A DNA stretch of 64,000 nucleotides from Elusimicrobiales bacterium (GCA_028713125.1 JAQTOU010000001.1:452273-516272); one strand, 5' to 3'. Numbered from the stretch's first letter, positions 9,144 to 19,101 are shown. Notes: generated by a model not told the origin, from the letters alone. Translations and numbers: made by a program.

Positions 9144-10142
9144 CTAATAACCCCAGTAGATGCGTTTGGCTTTAGACACGGCCCTTTTCACCAGCGCGGA
9201 CGGCGTCCACCTGCCGCCGGGCCTCTCCCCTCCCCGGGGACGGGGCCCGAAGGAATCAATGGCGTTGGCTGCCTTATACTTTCCGTACTCCGCCGCGCAC
9301 TCCGCATAGGTGGCCAGGTGCCCGTCCCGGTCCTGCCACAGCCAGTCCCTGTAAAGGTTGAAAGCGCAGGCCCAGAAACCGTCGGAAACGTTATGCCTGG
9401 CCCAGTATTTCGGCGCTATCACGCGCTTTACGGTCTCGCTGGTCCAGGCCGGGAAGAAAGCGAAACTGGAATTGGCTAGGATGAGATAACGGGCGTTCTT
9501 CACGGCCGAATAATCCCCGCCTATGTCGAAATGGAAAGCTTTATATTCGGGAAGCAGCTTCCGGGCGTATTTAAGATCGTCCGTTATCACCACGAATTCA
9601 AGCGCGGGATTGAACCGCAGCATATTAGCCGCTGCGCCGGTCCAGTAAGAGCGCGGGAGTATCAGGTCCGGCGTCCCTTTATATTCCCCCCCGCGGATAT
9701 TCATCACGCAGATATTCTCGCCTGAAAAGTCCCTGCGGTCGAAAGCGGGCTTTACCTTCAGCCATTCCCGAACCTCTTTTTTCCTGTGCAGGATGATCTT
9801 TTCCGACTGGAAATAGCCTTCCAGCTTTGTATTATCCGGCACCGAAAGCAGGCCCGGGTCGAAATCGCGTATATCGCAATTGAACTTCGGGTGCCAGACG
9901 TCTTTCTCGGCATAATAATTGGTTATACCAAGAGGCAGAGTATCAGGGGGCCCGCCCTCGGGCCCGGAACCGCCTTCCACCCGCTTCCCGAAGTCCAGAT
10001 CGAGGAAATCCTTCCCTTTGAATTTCTCCGGGCTCATTATGCCGAAGTCCAGGCCCCGGTCCAGCGCGAGCGCCCGCGTGGCCACATAACTCCAGAGCTG
10101 GTTCCCCAGGCCCTGACCGTTATAAAGTTCCGTGATCAGCAT
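9144..10142 (-). CDS. GT11-like alpha-1,2-fucosyltransferase homologue
   Basis: NGQGLGNQLWSYVATRALALDRGLDFGI, NIRGGEYKG, ANSSFAFFPAWTS. Confidence 0.75.
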   Translation of the reverse strand: MLITELYNGQGLGNQLWSYVATRALALDRGLDFGIMSPEKFKGKDFLDLDFGKRVEGGSGPEGGPPDTLPLGITNYYAEKDVWHPKFNCDIRDFDPGLLSVPDNTKLEGYFQSEKIILHRKKEVREWLKVKPAFDRRDFSGENICVMNIRGGEYKGTPDLILPRSYWTGAAANMLRFNPALEFVVITDDLKYARKLLPEYKAFHFDIGGDYSAVKNARYLILANSSFAFFPAWTSETVKRVIAPKYWARHNVSDGFWACAFNLYRDWLWQDRDGHLATYAECAAEYGKYKAANAIDSFGPRPRGGERPGGRWTPSALVKRAVSKAKRIYWGY

Positions 10143-11767
10143 GGTACTCCGGCCTTATACCGCGGATAGATGCTGTTGGTTCCGGCCCATTTATGAAAAG
10201 CGAAAGGCTTTATACCTTTTACTTCGGGTATCATGGCTTCATGCGAGAAATATTTGGCCACCTCGAGCGGCGCGAACTTCATCCCGCTGGCCTCGTAGAT
10301 ATGTTTATTCTTGACGCAGATAAACCCGTCCTCGTTATAATAGCCATGGAAAGGCTCCCAGGGCAAATTCAGCTTCACCGGCAGGTCCAGCAGGCGCTTG
10401 CTCCGCAGCGAGACGCTGTTCCCAACCCGCACTATATTCCCGTTCACGTCGCGGTAAGAGAAATCATCCGTAGGCAGCGGCCAGGGAGCGCCTATATAAT
10501 CGTAATCCAGGAACTCCTTGCGCCAGGAGGACGGGTTCACAACGAAACCATCGGCGTGCACCAGCAGGGCGAACTCGGTTTTAATATGCGCGCCCAGGTC
10601 GTAAATTATCTGCCGGGACCAATCGTCGATACTTTTGACCTTTTCTATCCGCACGAATTCCAGCTCCGGGACCCGGGCCATGCCCGGCGGGGAAAAATGG
10701 GACAGCAGTTTAACGGCCCCGAATTTTACCCCCCGGCAGCTGTGCACCATGCCGCTCAATGTTTCCTCGACGTTCCTCGTAGCCATGGCCACCATGGTGA
10801 CATTGGGTAGTTGAAGTTCTCTCGGGGCTGAAACCTCTATCCGGGGCTCTTCAGGGCTAGCGGAGGCGAACTTCTTCAGCGCGGCTTTCGCTATAAGCGC
10901 GGCGAACCTGGGCAGGAAGGCCGCGGCTATGAAGATCTTCTCCAGCGGCAGCCCGGCGTTCTTCATGAAAAGCCCGGCGTCCCGCTTATTCTCGTCCCAG
11001 ATAGCCGCGAAAGCGCGCAGGAAGCCCAGCCCCTTCCTGGGCAGGCCGCCGAAATCCCCGGCGTAATGCTTCTTATTCCCGCAGGTAAGCGTGCACATCG
11101 CCTCGGGAATTATAACCGCCGGCCCCTTCTGAAGCATATTGAAGACCAGCAGGCTGTCGGTGTTTATATTGCCGTAGCCTCCGCTGATCCCGGCAAAATC
11201 CAGCGCGGCCAGGGGGGCACGCCTGAACACCGAATAAAACAAATTGCATTTCCCGCGGAAAGCGTCCTGCAGATAATAGGACAAAGTCCTGACCAGCCTG
11301 GAGGAGCTCTGAAAAGGCTTGAACACGCCGAGATGCGTCGCCGGATATTCCAAAGCCCGGCTGCCGTCCTCGCGGACCTCGTGATACTCGCAGAAAGCCA
11401 GGTCCACGGCCTTGTTCCTCTCCAGCTCCGCGACCAGCAGCTCTATGAACTCCGGGGAACGCCAGTCATCGTCGGAGATCCAGGCGAAATATTCCCCCGC
11501 CGCCTTTTGAAGCACGAATTCCGTATTGGCCAGGAGGCCGAGATTGCTCTCCTGCCTGAAATATTTTATCCGCGGGTCCCTGCGGCTGAACTCCTCCGCC
11601 GTCTCTTTAACTCTAGCGCCTTCGGAGGCATTGTCCGCTACTATCACTTCTATATTTTTATAGGTCTGGGCGGAAATTATTTCCAGGCAGCGCCTGAGCG
11701 CTTCCGGCCTGTTATAGGTGGGCAGGCCGACGCTTACCAGCCCTTTTATGCCGGCTTCATTCGCCAT
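10136..11767 (-). CDS. GT2 glycosyltransferase fused to C-terminal DUF5672-like domain
   Basis: N-term SVGLPTYNRPEALRRCLEII...ISDDDW; C-term VTMVAMATRNVEETLSGMVHSCR...HADGFVVNPSSW...FLDYDYIGAPWP. Confidence 0.75.
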   Translation of the reverse strand: MANEAGIKGLVSVGLPTYNRPEALRRCLEIISAQTYKNIEVIVADNASEGARVKETAEEFSRRDPRIKYFRQESNLGLLANTEFVLQKAAGEYFAWISDDDWRSPEFIELLVAELERNKAVDLAFCEYHEVREDGSRALEYPATHLGVFKPFQSSSRLVRTLSYYLQDAFRGKCNLFYSVFRRAPLAALDFAGISGGYGNINTDSLLVFNMLQKGPAVIIPEAMCTLTCGNKKHYAGDFGGLPRKGLGFLRAFAAIWDENKRDAGLFMKNAGLPLEKIFIAAAFLPRFAALIAKAALKKFASASPEEPRIEVSAPRELQLPNVTMVAMATRNVEETLSGMVHSCRGVKFGAVKLLSHFSPPGMARVPELEFVRIEKVKSIDDWSRQIIYDLGAHIKTEFALLVHADGFVVNPSSWRKEFLDYDYIGAPWPLPTDDFSYRDVNGNIVRVGNSVSLRSKRLLDLPVKLNLPWEPFHGYYNEDGFICVKNKHIYEASGMKFAPLEVAKYFSHEAMIPEVKGIKPFAFHKWAGTNSIYPRYKAGVPC

Positions 11768-13601
11768 CTGCCCCGCCTTCGCCGCCGGCCTCGGCGGCCA
11801 GCGCGGCCTTCCGGAATACCGGGCTGGCCTCGAGCAGCTGGTCGTAAGTTCCCTGCGCGGTAACCTTCCCGCCTTCCAGCTGCAGTATAAAATCGCAGCG
11901 CTTCAGAGTGGTGACGCGGTGGGCAATGATCAGAATTGTAACGTCCTTATTTACGCCTTCGATAGCTTCCATCACGGCCTGCTCCGTGGCGCTATCGAGC
12001 GCGCTGGTGGCTTCGTCGAAGACCAGCACCGAAGCGCGCTTATAAAGCGCCCTGGCTATCCCTATCCGCTGCCTCTGGCCGCCCGACAGCTGCACGCCGC
12101 GCTCGCCCACGCGGGCGCCGTAGCCCTCGGGCTTGCTCTCGATAAATTCGGCTATCTGGGCCTGGCGCGCAGCCTGCTTCACCCTGTCCATGTCTATAAG
12201 CTCCGGCGGAACTCCGAAAGCTATATTCTCGGCCAGCGTGGTATCGGCAAGGTAAATGGCCTGCGGCACATGGGCGATAGCCCTTTGCCAGGGCCTGATA
12301 TTCGTCTTATCGATAGGCGTCCCGTCCACAAGAAGCCGCCCGTCCTCCGGGGTAAGCAGGCTCATCAGCAGGTCGATGGTCGTGCTTTTGCCGCTGCCTG
12401 TAGTCCCGACAAAGCCGACCCTGGCGCCTTTAGGGATAGTCAAATTAAGGCCGTCCAGTATCCACGGCCCGTCGGCGCCATAGCGGAACCTGACTGAGTC
12501 GAAACGTATTTCTTTTTTGAAGTCCAGCGGAACCGGCGCAGGGCCATGCGCTTCCGGCGGAAGAGGCCTGTCGAGTATATCTAAAACGTCGGACAACTGC
12601 ACCTGGTTGCTCGCTATGCTGGTCCAGGCATTGTAGATCTGCTGAAGAGCCGGCAGCAGGCGCTGCGCGCCGACAGCCAGGGCGCCAAGCACCGGGAACG
12701 CCGCGGAGATTCCGCCTGGCTGACGGCTCAGCCAGAAAGCCAATACGGTTATCAGGACCATGCCCACTGCCTCTATGGCATAGCGCGGCCCTTGCCCTAC
12801 AAAAGAATTATCTCCCTGCGCCTGGCGGAAAGGCAGGTCGGCTTTCCTGTACACGTCGCAATAGACCGGCTGCGTTCCGTCCAAAAGCACGTCCCTTATT
12901 CCCCCCAGCCCCTCCTGCAGCGCCTTTAGAAGCTGGGCCTGCTCGCGAACTATCCGCGCGCTGTTTCGGCGCAGCCTCCGGCGGTACGCCAGCGTGATAA
13001 CTGCGTAGCTCGCGCCGAATCCGAGAGTAGCGATAGTAGCCACAAGCGGATCTATGGCCATTAAGGCGGCCATGACCGCGACCAGGACCAAAGCGGAACT
13101 TACAAGGGCCAGAACAGGCAGCATAATCCCGAACAATACGCCGTTCACTTTATTGGTGATGCCGTTTATCACCTCGCTGCTGTTGCTGGAAATATGTTCC
13201 TGGTAAGGCTGGTAAAGGGTCCGGCGGTAAACCTCAATGCTCAGCTCGGAGCCGCTGGAAGCCGTGAGCTTCGTGCTTACCCACAGTAGGACTATGCGTA
13301 TTAGCCCGGCGCCCAGCGCGACAACGGCGAAGGACACGGTGAAAGGCAGCACGAGCTGTTCGGGCGCGGTTATCCCGAAATGCCTGATGAAAGACGCGGC
13401 CAGCGGGTAATTGAAGACGCGCTCCGGCGCGGTTATAACGGCGAGAAAAGGAAGTATGGCGCCGATGCTTACCACCTCCGCCAGCGCGCTGACCAGCATC
13501 AGGATAAGCAGGAGCAGGAACTGCCGGCGCCGCCTGCCCGGCAAATGGTCCCAGAGCCTTACAAGCAGGCTCGGGAGCGAGGGCGGCTTTGCTTTATTCA
13601 C
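11757..13601 (-). CDS. ABC transporter, fused TM-ATPase (MsbA/lipid-flippase type)
   Basis: Walker A GTTGSGKST, signature QLSGGQRQRIGIARALYK, DEATSALDS; start reset to GTG at 13599-13601, which overlaps the upstream TGA (GTGA); ORF-track extension to 13958 lies inside fcl. Confidence 0.88.
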   Translation of the reverse strand: MNKAKPPSLPSLLVRLWDHLPGRRRRQFLLLLILMLVSALAEVVSIGAILPFLAVITAPERVFNYPLAASFIRHFGITAPEQLVLPFTVSFAVVALGAGLIRIVLLWVSTKLTASSGSELSIEVYRRTLYQPYQEHISSNSSEVINGITNKVNGVLFGIMLPVLALVSSALVLVAVMAALMAIDPLVATIATLGFGASYAVITLAYRRRLRRNSARIVREQAQLLKALQEGLGGIRDVLLDGTQPVYCDVYRKADLPFRQAQGDNSFVGQGPRYAIEAVGMVLITVLAFWLSRQPGGISAAFPVLGALAVGAQRLLPALQQIYNAWTSIASNQVQLSDVLDILDRPLPPEAHGPAPVPLDFKKEIRFDSVRFRYGADGPWILDGLNLTIPKGARVGFVGTTGSGKSTTIDLLMSLLTPEDGRLLVDGTPIDKTNIRPWQRAIAHVPQAIYLADTTLAENIAFGVPPELIDMDRVKQAARQAQIAEFIESKPEGYGARVGERGVQLSGGQRQRIGIARALYKRASVLVFDEATSALDSATEQAVMEAIEGVNKDVTILIIAHRVTTLKRCDFILQLEGGKVTAQGTYDQLLEASPVFRKAALAAEAGGEGGADGE

Positions 13602-14686
13602 TTTTTGGCTACCGCCTTGGCCGGCGCGGCGGCCGGCTGAAGGTACCATTTGTAGCTGGCCGCTATCCCGTCGCGCAGGGAGACGGAAGGCCGCCAGCCC
13701 AGTTTCGTCATCCTGGAATTGTCCAGGAACTTTCGCGGCGCCCCGTCCGGCTTGGTGGAATCGTAAACGATGTCGCCGCCGTAGCCTACGCAGTCGCTGA
13801 TCGCGAGCGCCAGGTCCTTGAGCTTTATATCGCTGCCCGAGCCGATATTGATGACCTCGCCGATGTCTTTGTAATCGCATTTCTCCATCAGGAAGACGCA
13901 GGCGTCGGCCAGGTCGTCGACATAGAGGAACTCGCGGAAAACCTCGCCGGTACCCCAAAGCTTCAGGCTGTCGGCGGTGATCCCCAGCTTCCCGAGTACG
14001 GAAACCAGCCCTTTTTCTCCCGAGCGCGCTTCGGCGTCCAAGCCGAAGCCCACGGGATTGCTTGCCAAGTCGGCCGCCAGAGCTTTGAGATCCCCGGCCC
14101 TCAGCAGCTTCGCAAGGTGGAACTTGCGAAGCATAGCCGGCAGAACGTGGGAGGTTTCCAGGTTGTAATTATCATGCGGGCCGTAAAGGTTGGTGGGCAT
14201 GACGGAAATATAATTGTCGCCGTACTGCTCGTTATAATAGCGGCAAAGCTTGAGCGCGGCTATCTTGGCTATCGCGTAAGGCTCATTGGTTGGCTCCAGC
14301 GCGCTGGTCAGGAGCGAGCTCTCGGCCATAGGCTGGGGGGCCAGCTTGGGATAAATGCAGGAGGAGCCGAGGTTCAGGAGCTTTTTAACTCCGGTCTTAT
14401 GCGCGGCGTGGATGACGTTCAGCGCTATCGCCAGATTGTCGTAGATGAACTCGGCTTTATAAGTACTGTTCGCGATTATCCCGCCCACCCTGGCGGCGGC
14501 GAGGAAAACGCTGTCTATCTTATGCGACTGGAAGAATTTCTCGGTCTCTGCCTGGCGGCACAGGTCCAGTTTCTTCGAGCTTTCGGTCAAAAGCTCCCTG
14601 CCCGGCTCTTTCGAAAGCCTTTTTAGAAGCGCCGAGCCGACCAGCCCGGTATGTCCGGCGATATAAGTTAGGCGTTTTGTTTCCAT
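13598..14686 (-). CDS. fcl: GDP-L-fucose synthase
   Basis: YIAGHTGLVGSALLKRL, LAAARVGGI.AN, LGSSCIYPK, MPTNLYGPHDNY. Confidence 0.88.
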   Translation of the reverse strand: METKRLTYIAGHTGLVGSALLKRLSKEPGRELLTESSKKLDLCRQAETEKFFQSHKIDSVFLAAARVGGIIANSTYKAEFIYDNLAIALNVIHAAHKTGVKKLLNLGSSCIYPKLAPQPMAESSLLTSALEPTNEPYAIAKIAALKLCRYYNEQYGDNYISVMPTNLYGPHDNYNLETSHVLPAMLRKFHLAKLLRAGDLKALAADLASNPVGFGLDAEARSGEKGLVSVLGKLGITADSLKLWGTGEVFREFLYVDDLADACVFLMEKCDYKDIGEVINIGSGSDIKLKDLALAISDCVGYGGDIVYDSTKPDGAPRKFLDNSRMTKLGWRPSVSLRDGIAASYKWYLQPAAAPAKAVAKK

Positions 14687-14694
14687 AAGTTAAT

Positions 14695-15237
14695 TCAGAA
14701 CGGCGACTTAAAATCCCCAAGCGCCGGGAAAGCGGCGTCGCGCGGCGAGATCAAGGGCTTTCCCGCCGGCCACTTGATCCCGGCCGAGTTCCAGAGTATC
14801 CCCGCGTCGTTCTCGACGGAATGCACTGTCGACGTCCTGTAAAGCATCAGCGAGTTAGCGGACAAAGAGTAAAAACCGTGGGCGCAGCCCTTGGGGATAT
14901 ACAGCATATTGCTTTTTTCGGCGCTAAGCTTAAGGGTAAAAGCTTTTCCATAGGTCCGCGATCTTTTGCGCAGGTCGAGCACCGCGTCGAGGACCTCGCC
15001 TTCCAGGCAGCAGACCAGCTTGATATGGGCCGCCGGCGGGGTCTGGAAATGCAGGCCGCGCAGCACGCCTTTCGCCGAGACCGAATAGAATTCCTCGGTA
15101 AAAGTTCCCTCCAGGCCGAGTTTCTTAAAGCCGGGCGCGTGGAAGATCTTGACGAAAGTCCCACGCTTGTCCTTGTGCACGTTCGGCAGGAGTTCGAAGC
15201 AGCCGCTTACAGGCGTGTCTTTTTTTATAAAGCTCAT
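14695..15237 (-). CDS. RmlC/AscE-like deoxysugar 3,5- or 5-epimerase family
   Basis: cupin motif GVLRGLHFQTPP, PKGCAHGFYSLS; canonical Tyr replaced. Confidence 0.8.
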   Translation of the reverse strand: MSFIKKDTPVSGCFELLPNVHKDKRGTFVKIFHAPGFKKLGLEGTFTEEFYSVSAKGVLRGLHFQTPPAAHIKLVCCLEGEVLDAVLDLRKRSRTYGKAFTLKLSAEKSNMLYIPKGCAHGFYSLSANSLMLYRTSTVHSVENDAGILWNSAGIKWPAGKPLISPRDAAFPALGDFKSPF

Positions 15238-15238
15238 A

Positions 15239-15925
15239 TCATTCCCAGTCGTCTGTCCGGATATTCTCCGCGGGGACGCCGTCCGCCGCCAGGGAACTCT
15301 TGAAATTCTTTATCATTACGGGCGGCCCCGAGATAAAATAAACCGCGGCGGGCCCGTTCTCTTTCAAAATAGTCTTGATGTCCAGCCGGCCGTCCTTTTC
15401 CTCGTTCAGAACCTTGAAGCTGAAAGATGGATTGACCGCCCGGGCCTTTTCCAGGTTGGCAGCGTAAAGCTGGTGCGATGGATTCCTCACGCCGAAATAA
15501 AGCCTGGGCTCAGGGTAGGCCGCGAAAGTTTTGGAAGTGAAAAGCGAAAGAAAAGGCGTTATCCCTGTCCCGCCCGCTACAAAGACCGACTTCTTCCCGT
15601 CCTGTCCTTCCTGGAAAAGGTCCCCGTAGGGAAGCTTCACATGGATGACCTTCCCCGGCGCCAATTCAACCGCCATGCGCGCGGTGAATTTTCCTTTCGC
15701 GGCGAAAGTTATTTTTATAGTTTCGTCGTCGGGAGAGCTCTGCATCGAGAAACAGCGCGATTCCGGCCAGGGCCCTGCGGGATCGTATTCGTCCAGCGCG
15801 AGGTGCAGGAACTGGCCGGGATTGTACTTATAGGCCTTCTCGAGCGGGCGCAGGGTCACGGTCCTGATGTCGGCGACAGGATTCTCCACTGAAACCACTT
15901 CGGACCTGTATTTTTTTACGATCAT
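15239..15925 (-). CDS. FAD/NAD-binding flavin reductase (FNR family), AscD/DdhD-like without ferredoxin domain
   Basis: SRCFSMQSSP, FVAGGTGITPFLSL, YFISGPPVMI; no 2Fe-2S cysteine motif in 228 aa. Confidence 0.75.
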   Translation of the reverse strand: MIVKKYRSEVVSVENPVADIRTVTLRPLEKAYKYNPGQFLHLALDEYDPAGPWPESRCFSMQSSPDDETIKITFAAKGKFTARMAVELAPGKVIHVKLPYGDLFQEGQDGKKSVFVAGGTGITPFLSLFTSKTFAAYPEPRLYFGVRNPSHQLYAANLEKARAVNPSFSFKVLNEEKDGRLDIKTILKENGPAAVYFISGPPVMIKNFKSSLAADGVPAENIRTDDWE

Positions 15926-17226
15926 TTTGAGTGCTTGCCCATGAATTCGGCCACGCAGTCCCCGACATAGGAGAACATCTCCTCCGTCATTCCGGGATAG
16001 GTACCGAGGAAGAAAGTATTGTTCATGATGAAATCCGTGACCGGGAGCTTCCCCTCCACCCGGCAGGGCCTGTCTATAAAGGCCGGCTGGCGGAGGATAT
16101 TCCCGGCGAAGATATTCCTGGTCTCGATGCGGCGCTCGTTCAGGAAAGTCACCAGCTCATTGCGGGTGAAAGGAGCGTCCTCTTTAACCGACAGGATATA
16201 GGTGAACCAGGAAGGGTCCGCGTCCGGCGTGGCTTCCGGGAGCAGGAAGTATTTGGAGTAAGCGGAGAACATCTCCTGGTAGCGCTTGAAATTCGCGCGC
16301 CGCTTCCCGCCGAAGGTCTCCAGCTTGTCCATCTGGGCGGAACCGATAGCCGCCTGCATATCGGTCATCTTCAGGTTATAGCCTATCTCGGAATAGACGT
16401 ATTTATGATCGTAGCCGACGGGCAGGGTTCCGAACTGCTGGGTGAAGCGCTTGCCGCAGGTATTGTTCTCCCCGCCGGCGCAGTAACAGTCGCGGCCCCA
16501 ATCGCGGAAGGAGCGCACTATCTGGGCCAGCTGCTCATTATTAGTGACCACGGCGCCCCCCTCCCCGGTGGTGATATGGTGGGCGGGATAGAAAGAGATA
16601 GTGGCGATATGGCCGAAAGTCCCGGTGTATTTCCCTTTATAGCGGCTGCCGAAAGCGTCGCAATTGTCCTCTATAAGCCAGAGGTCATGCTCTTTGACTA
16701 TCTTAAGCACCGCGTCCAGGTCGAAAGGATTGCCGAGGGTATGGGCGATGAAGACAGCGCGGGTTTTGGGCGAGACGGCTTTTTTAAGCGCTTCAACGTC
16801 GATATTGTAAGTGGGGAGCTGCACGTCCACGAAAACCGGGATCAGGCCGTTCTGGAGTATGGGCGTAACGGTGGCCGGGAAGCCGGCCGCCACGGTGATC
16901 ACTTCGTCGCCGGGGACCAGCCTTTTCTTGCCAAGCTTCTTAGAGGTCAGCGCGGAAAGAGCTATCAAATTGGAGGAAGAGCCGGAATTCGTCAGGATCA
17001 CGTTCTCTACGCCGAGGAAATCGGAGATCTTCTCGGCGAAGCTTTCGGAGTACCGGCCCTCGGTCAGCCAGAAATCGAGCGAAGAATCCACCAGGGCCAC
17101 AAGTTCTTTCTCGTCGAAAACCCGGCCCGCGTAGCGGACCGTGTCTTTTTCCCTGTTAAAAGGCTTGGGCGCGAAAGCTGTCGAATGGTAGGCCTTAACC
17201 GCGCTTAAAATTTCTTCTCTCTTCAT
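15922..17226 (-). CDS. rfbH: CDP-4-dehydro-6-deoxyglucose 3-dehydrase (RfbH/DdhC)
   Basis: DegT fold with [2Fe-2S] ligand pattern DCYCAGGENNTCGKRF (CX1CX7C); H instead of K in PAHHITTGEGGAV. Confidence 0.92.
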   Translation of the reverse strand: MKREEILSAVKAYHSTAFAPKPFNREKDTVRYAGRVFDEKELVALVDSSLDFWLTEGRYSESFAEKISDFLGVENVILTNSGSSSNLIALSALTSKKLGKKRLVPGDEVITVAAGFPATVTPILQNGLIPVFVDVQLPTYNIDVEALKKAVSPKTRAVFIAHTLGNPFDLDAVLKIVKEHDLWLIEDNCDAFGSRYKGKYTGTFGHIATISFYPAHHITTGEGGAVVTNNEQLAQIVRSFRDWGRDCYCAGGENNTCGKRFTQQFGTLPVGYDHKYVYSEIGYNLKMTDMQAAIGSAQMDKLETFGGKRRANFKRYQEMFSAYSKYFLLPEATPDADPSWFTYILSVKEDAPFTRNELVTFLNERRIETRNIFAGNILRQPAFIDRPCRVEGKLPVTDFIMNNTFFLGTYPGMTEEMFSYVGDCVAEFMGKHSK

Positions 17227-17256
17227 TGTATACCTCTCAGTAGTTTAAAAACGTCT

Positions 17257-18318
17257 TCATTCCGCGTATTCGCGTATCTGCGCCAGGCAAACTTCAAGCA
17301 TCTCTTCCCCGTTCTGGTAAGCGCGGGTCCAGGAGACTATTTTGTCTATAGCCTGGCCCACATGCCAGCGGGGCGTCCAGCCGAGCTCCCGGCGGGCCTT
17401 GGAGGAATCCAGCTTAAGGAAATGCGCCTCATGCGGATGCCGGCCTTTGTCTATCACATAGCCCGGGGCTTCCGGCCAGGCGGAGAACATCCGCTTCACT
17501 ATCCATTCCACGTCCTTCGCGTCCCCGGCGTCGGGACCGAAGTTCCAGGCCTCGCCGCAGCGTGGGCCGTGTGTATAAAGAAGTTCGGCCAGCCGCAGGT
17601 AGCCCGCAAGCGGTTCAAGCACATGCTGCCAGGGGCGGATAGCGCGCGGATTGCGTATCCGGACTTTCTCCCCTTTCAGTGCGGCGCGTATCATATCGGG
17701 GATAAGCCGGTCCGCGGCCCAGTCCCCGCCGCCTATCACATTCCCGGCGCGGGCCGAAGCCACGGCCACGCCGTGTTTTTCATATCCGGCCGGATTGAAA
17801 AAAGAATTCCTGTAAGCGGAGGTGACCAGCTCGGAGCAGGCTTTGCTCGAAGAGTAAGGGTCATAGCCGCCAAGCGGCTCGCCCTCTTTATACCCGCGCA
17901 AATGCTCTTTATTCTCATAGCATTTGTCCGTTGTGACATTGACCACGGCTTTTACCGAAGGGCAGGCCCGCACAGCCTCGAACATATTCACCGCGCCCAT
18001 CACGTTCGTGGCGTAAGTTTCCGCCGGGGTCCGGTAGGATTCCCTTACCAGCGGCTGCGCGGCCATATGTATCACTATCTCCGGCTTCGCTTCCAGCATG
18101 GCTTTTTTAAATTTAGCGGCGTCGCGCACATCGCCGATATTCGACTTAACGCGCTTGTCCAGGCGGCATAACTTGAAAAGGCTGGGCTCAGTAGGCGGCT
18201 TAAGCGCATAGCCGGTAACCTTCGCGCCGAGCGAATCAAGCCAGATAGAAAGCCAGGCGCCTTTAAAGCCGGTATGACCGGTCAGGAATACTTTCTTGTT
18301 TTTCCAGGAGCCTTTCAT
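17257..18318 (-). CDS. rfbG: CDP-glucose 4,6-dehydratase
   Basis: [38 protein letters not shown] at 18316-18318 overlaps rfbF stop. Confidence 0.92.
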   Translation of the reverse strand: MKGSWKNKKVFLTGHTGFKGAWLSIWLDSLGAKVTGYALKPPTEPSLFKLCRLDKRVKSNIGDVRDAAKFKKAMLEAKPEIVIHMAAQPLVRESYRTPAETYATNVMGAVNMFEAVRACPSVKAVVNVTTDKCYENKEHLRGYKEGEPLGGYDPYSSSKACSELVTSAYRNSFFNPAGYEKHGVAVASARAGNVIGGGDWAADRLIPDMIRAALKGEKVRIRNPRAIRPWQHVLEPLAGYLRLAELLYTHGPRCGEAWNFGPDAGDAKDVEWIVKRMFSAWPEAPGYVIDKGRHPHEAHFLKLDSSKARRELGWTPRWHVGQAIDKIVSWTRAYQNGEEMLEVCLAQIREYAE

Positions 18319-19091
18319 TTCCAGACCTTCCAGGGCGCGTCGCCGGACTTCCAGTGGTTTTCCAGGTCCAGCTTGTCGCGCAGGGTATCCATGCATTTCC
18401 AGAAACCGGTATGGGTATAAGCGGCCAGCTTCCCGTCGGCCGCCAAATTCTCGAGCGGGGCGCGCTCCCAGATAGTAGGGTCGCCGTCCTTTATGTAATC
18501 GAAGATCCCCGGCTCCAGCACGAAGAAGCCGCCGTTTATCCAGGCCCCGTCGCCCTGCGGTTTCTCCTGGAAAGAGCTCACCGCCCCGTCCGCCGCTATA
18601 TTGACCGCGCCGAAGCGCCCCTGCGGCTGTATCGCCGTCATCGTAGCCAGCCCGCCTTTTTTCTTATGGTAGGCCGCGAGCTTTTTAAGGTCCACGTCCG
18701 CCACCCCGTCGCCGTAGGTAAGCATGAAAGGTTTTTTGCCCACGTATTCCTGCACGCGCTTTATGCGCCCGCCGGTCATGGTATTAAGCCCGGTGTCCAC
18801 AAGCGTCACCTTCCAGGGCTCGGCTTTCTTATGGTGCACCTCCATCTTATTGTTCTTCATGTCGATGGTCACGTCGGCCTGGTGCAGGAAATAGTTCGCG
18901 AAATATTCCTTTATCATGTACCCTTTATAGCCTAGGCACAGGACGAAGTCGTTGAAGCCGTAATGCGAGTAGATCTTCATGATATGCCAGAGCATCGGCT
19001 TCGTGCCTATCTCGGTCATCGGCTTCGGCTTAATATCCGTCTCCTCGCTAAGCCGAGTCCCCATCCCGCCCGCCAGAATAACAACTTTCAT
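18315..19091 (-). CDS. rfbF: Glucose-1-phosphate cytidylyltransferase
   Basis: [45 protein letters not shown]. Confidence 0.93.
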   Translation of the reverse strand: MKVVILAGGMGTRLSEETDIKPKPMTEIGTKPMLWHIMKIYSHYGFNDFVLCLGYKGYMIKEYFANYFLHQADVTIDMKNNKMEVHHKKAEPWKVTLVDTGLNTMTGGRIKRVQEYVGKKPFMLTYGDGVADVDLKKLAAYHKKKGGLATMTAIQPQGRFGAVNIAADGAVSSFQEKPQGDGAWINGGFFVLEPGIFDYIKDGDPTIWERAPLENLAADGKLAAYTHTGFWKCMDTLRDKLDLENHWKSGDAPWKVWK

Positions 19092-19101
19092 ATTTTCTCC
19101 T

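Noticed and set aside
13607-13616. GGCGGTAGCC (minus strand) resembling the ops/JUMPstart element
   Set aside because: Lies in the 3' coding end of fcl, not in an operon leader, and no RfaH/NusG paralogue is in the window
13602-13958. N-terminal extension of the ABC transporter ORF in the track
   Set aside because: Arg-rich low-quality sequence overlapping fcl; a GTG start overlapping the fcl stop fits better
15931-17208. 425-aa plus-strand ORF opposite rfbH
   Set aside because: Antisense shadow ORF in GC-rich DNA; the minus strand has a clear RfbH protein and the plus translation shows no family motif
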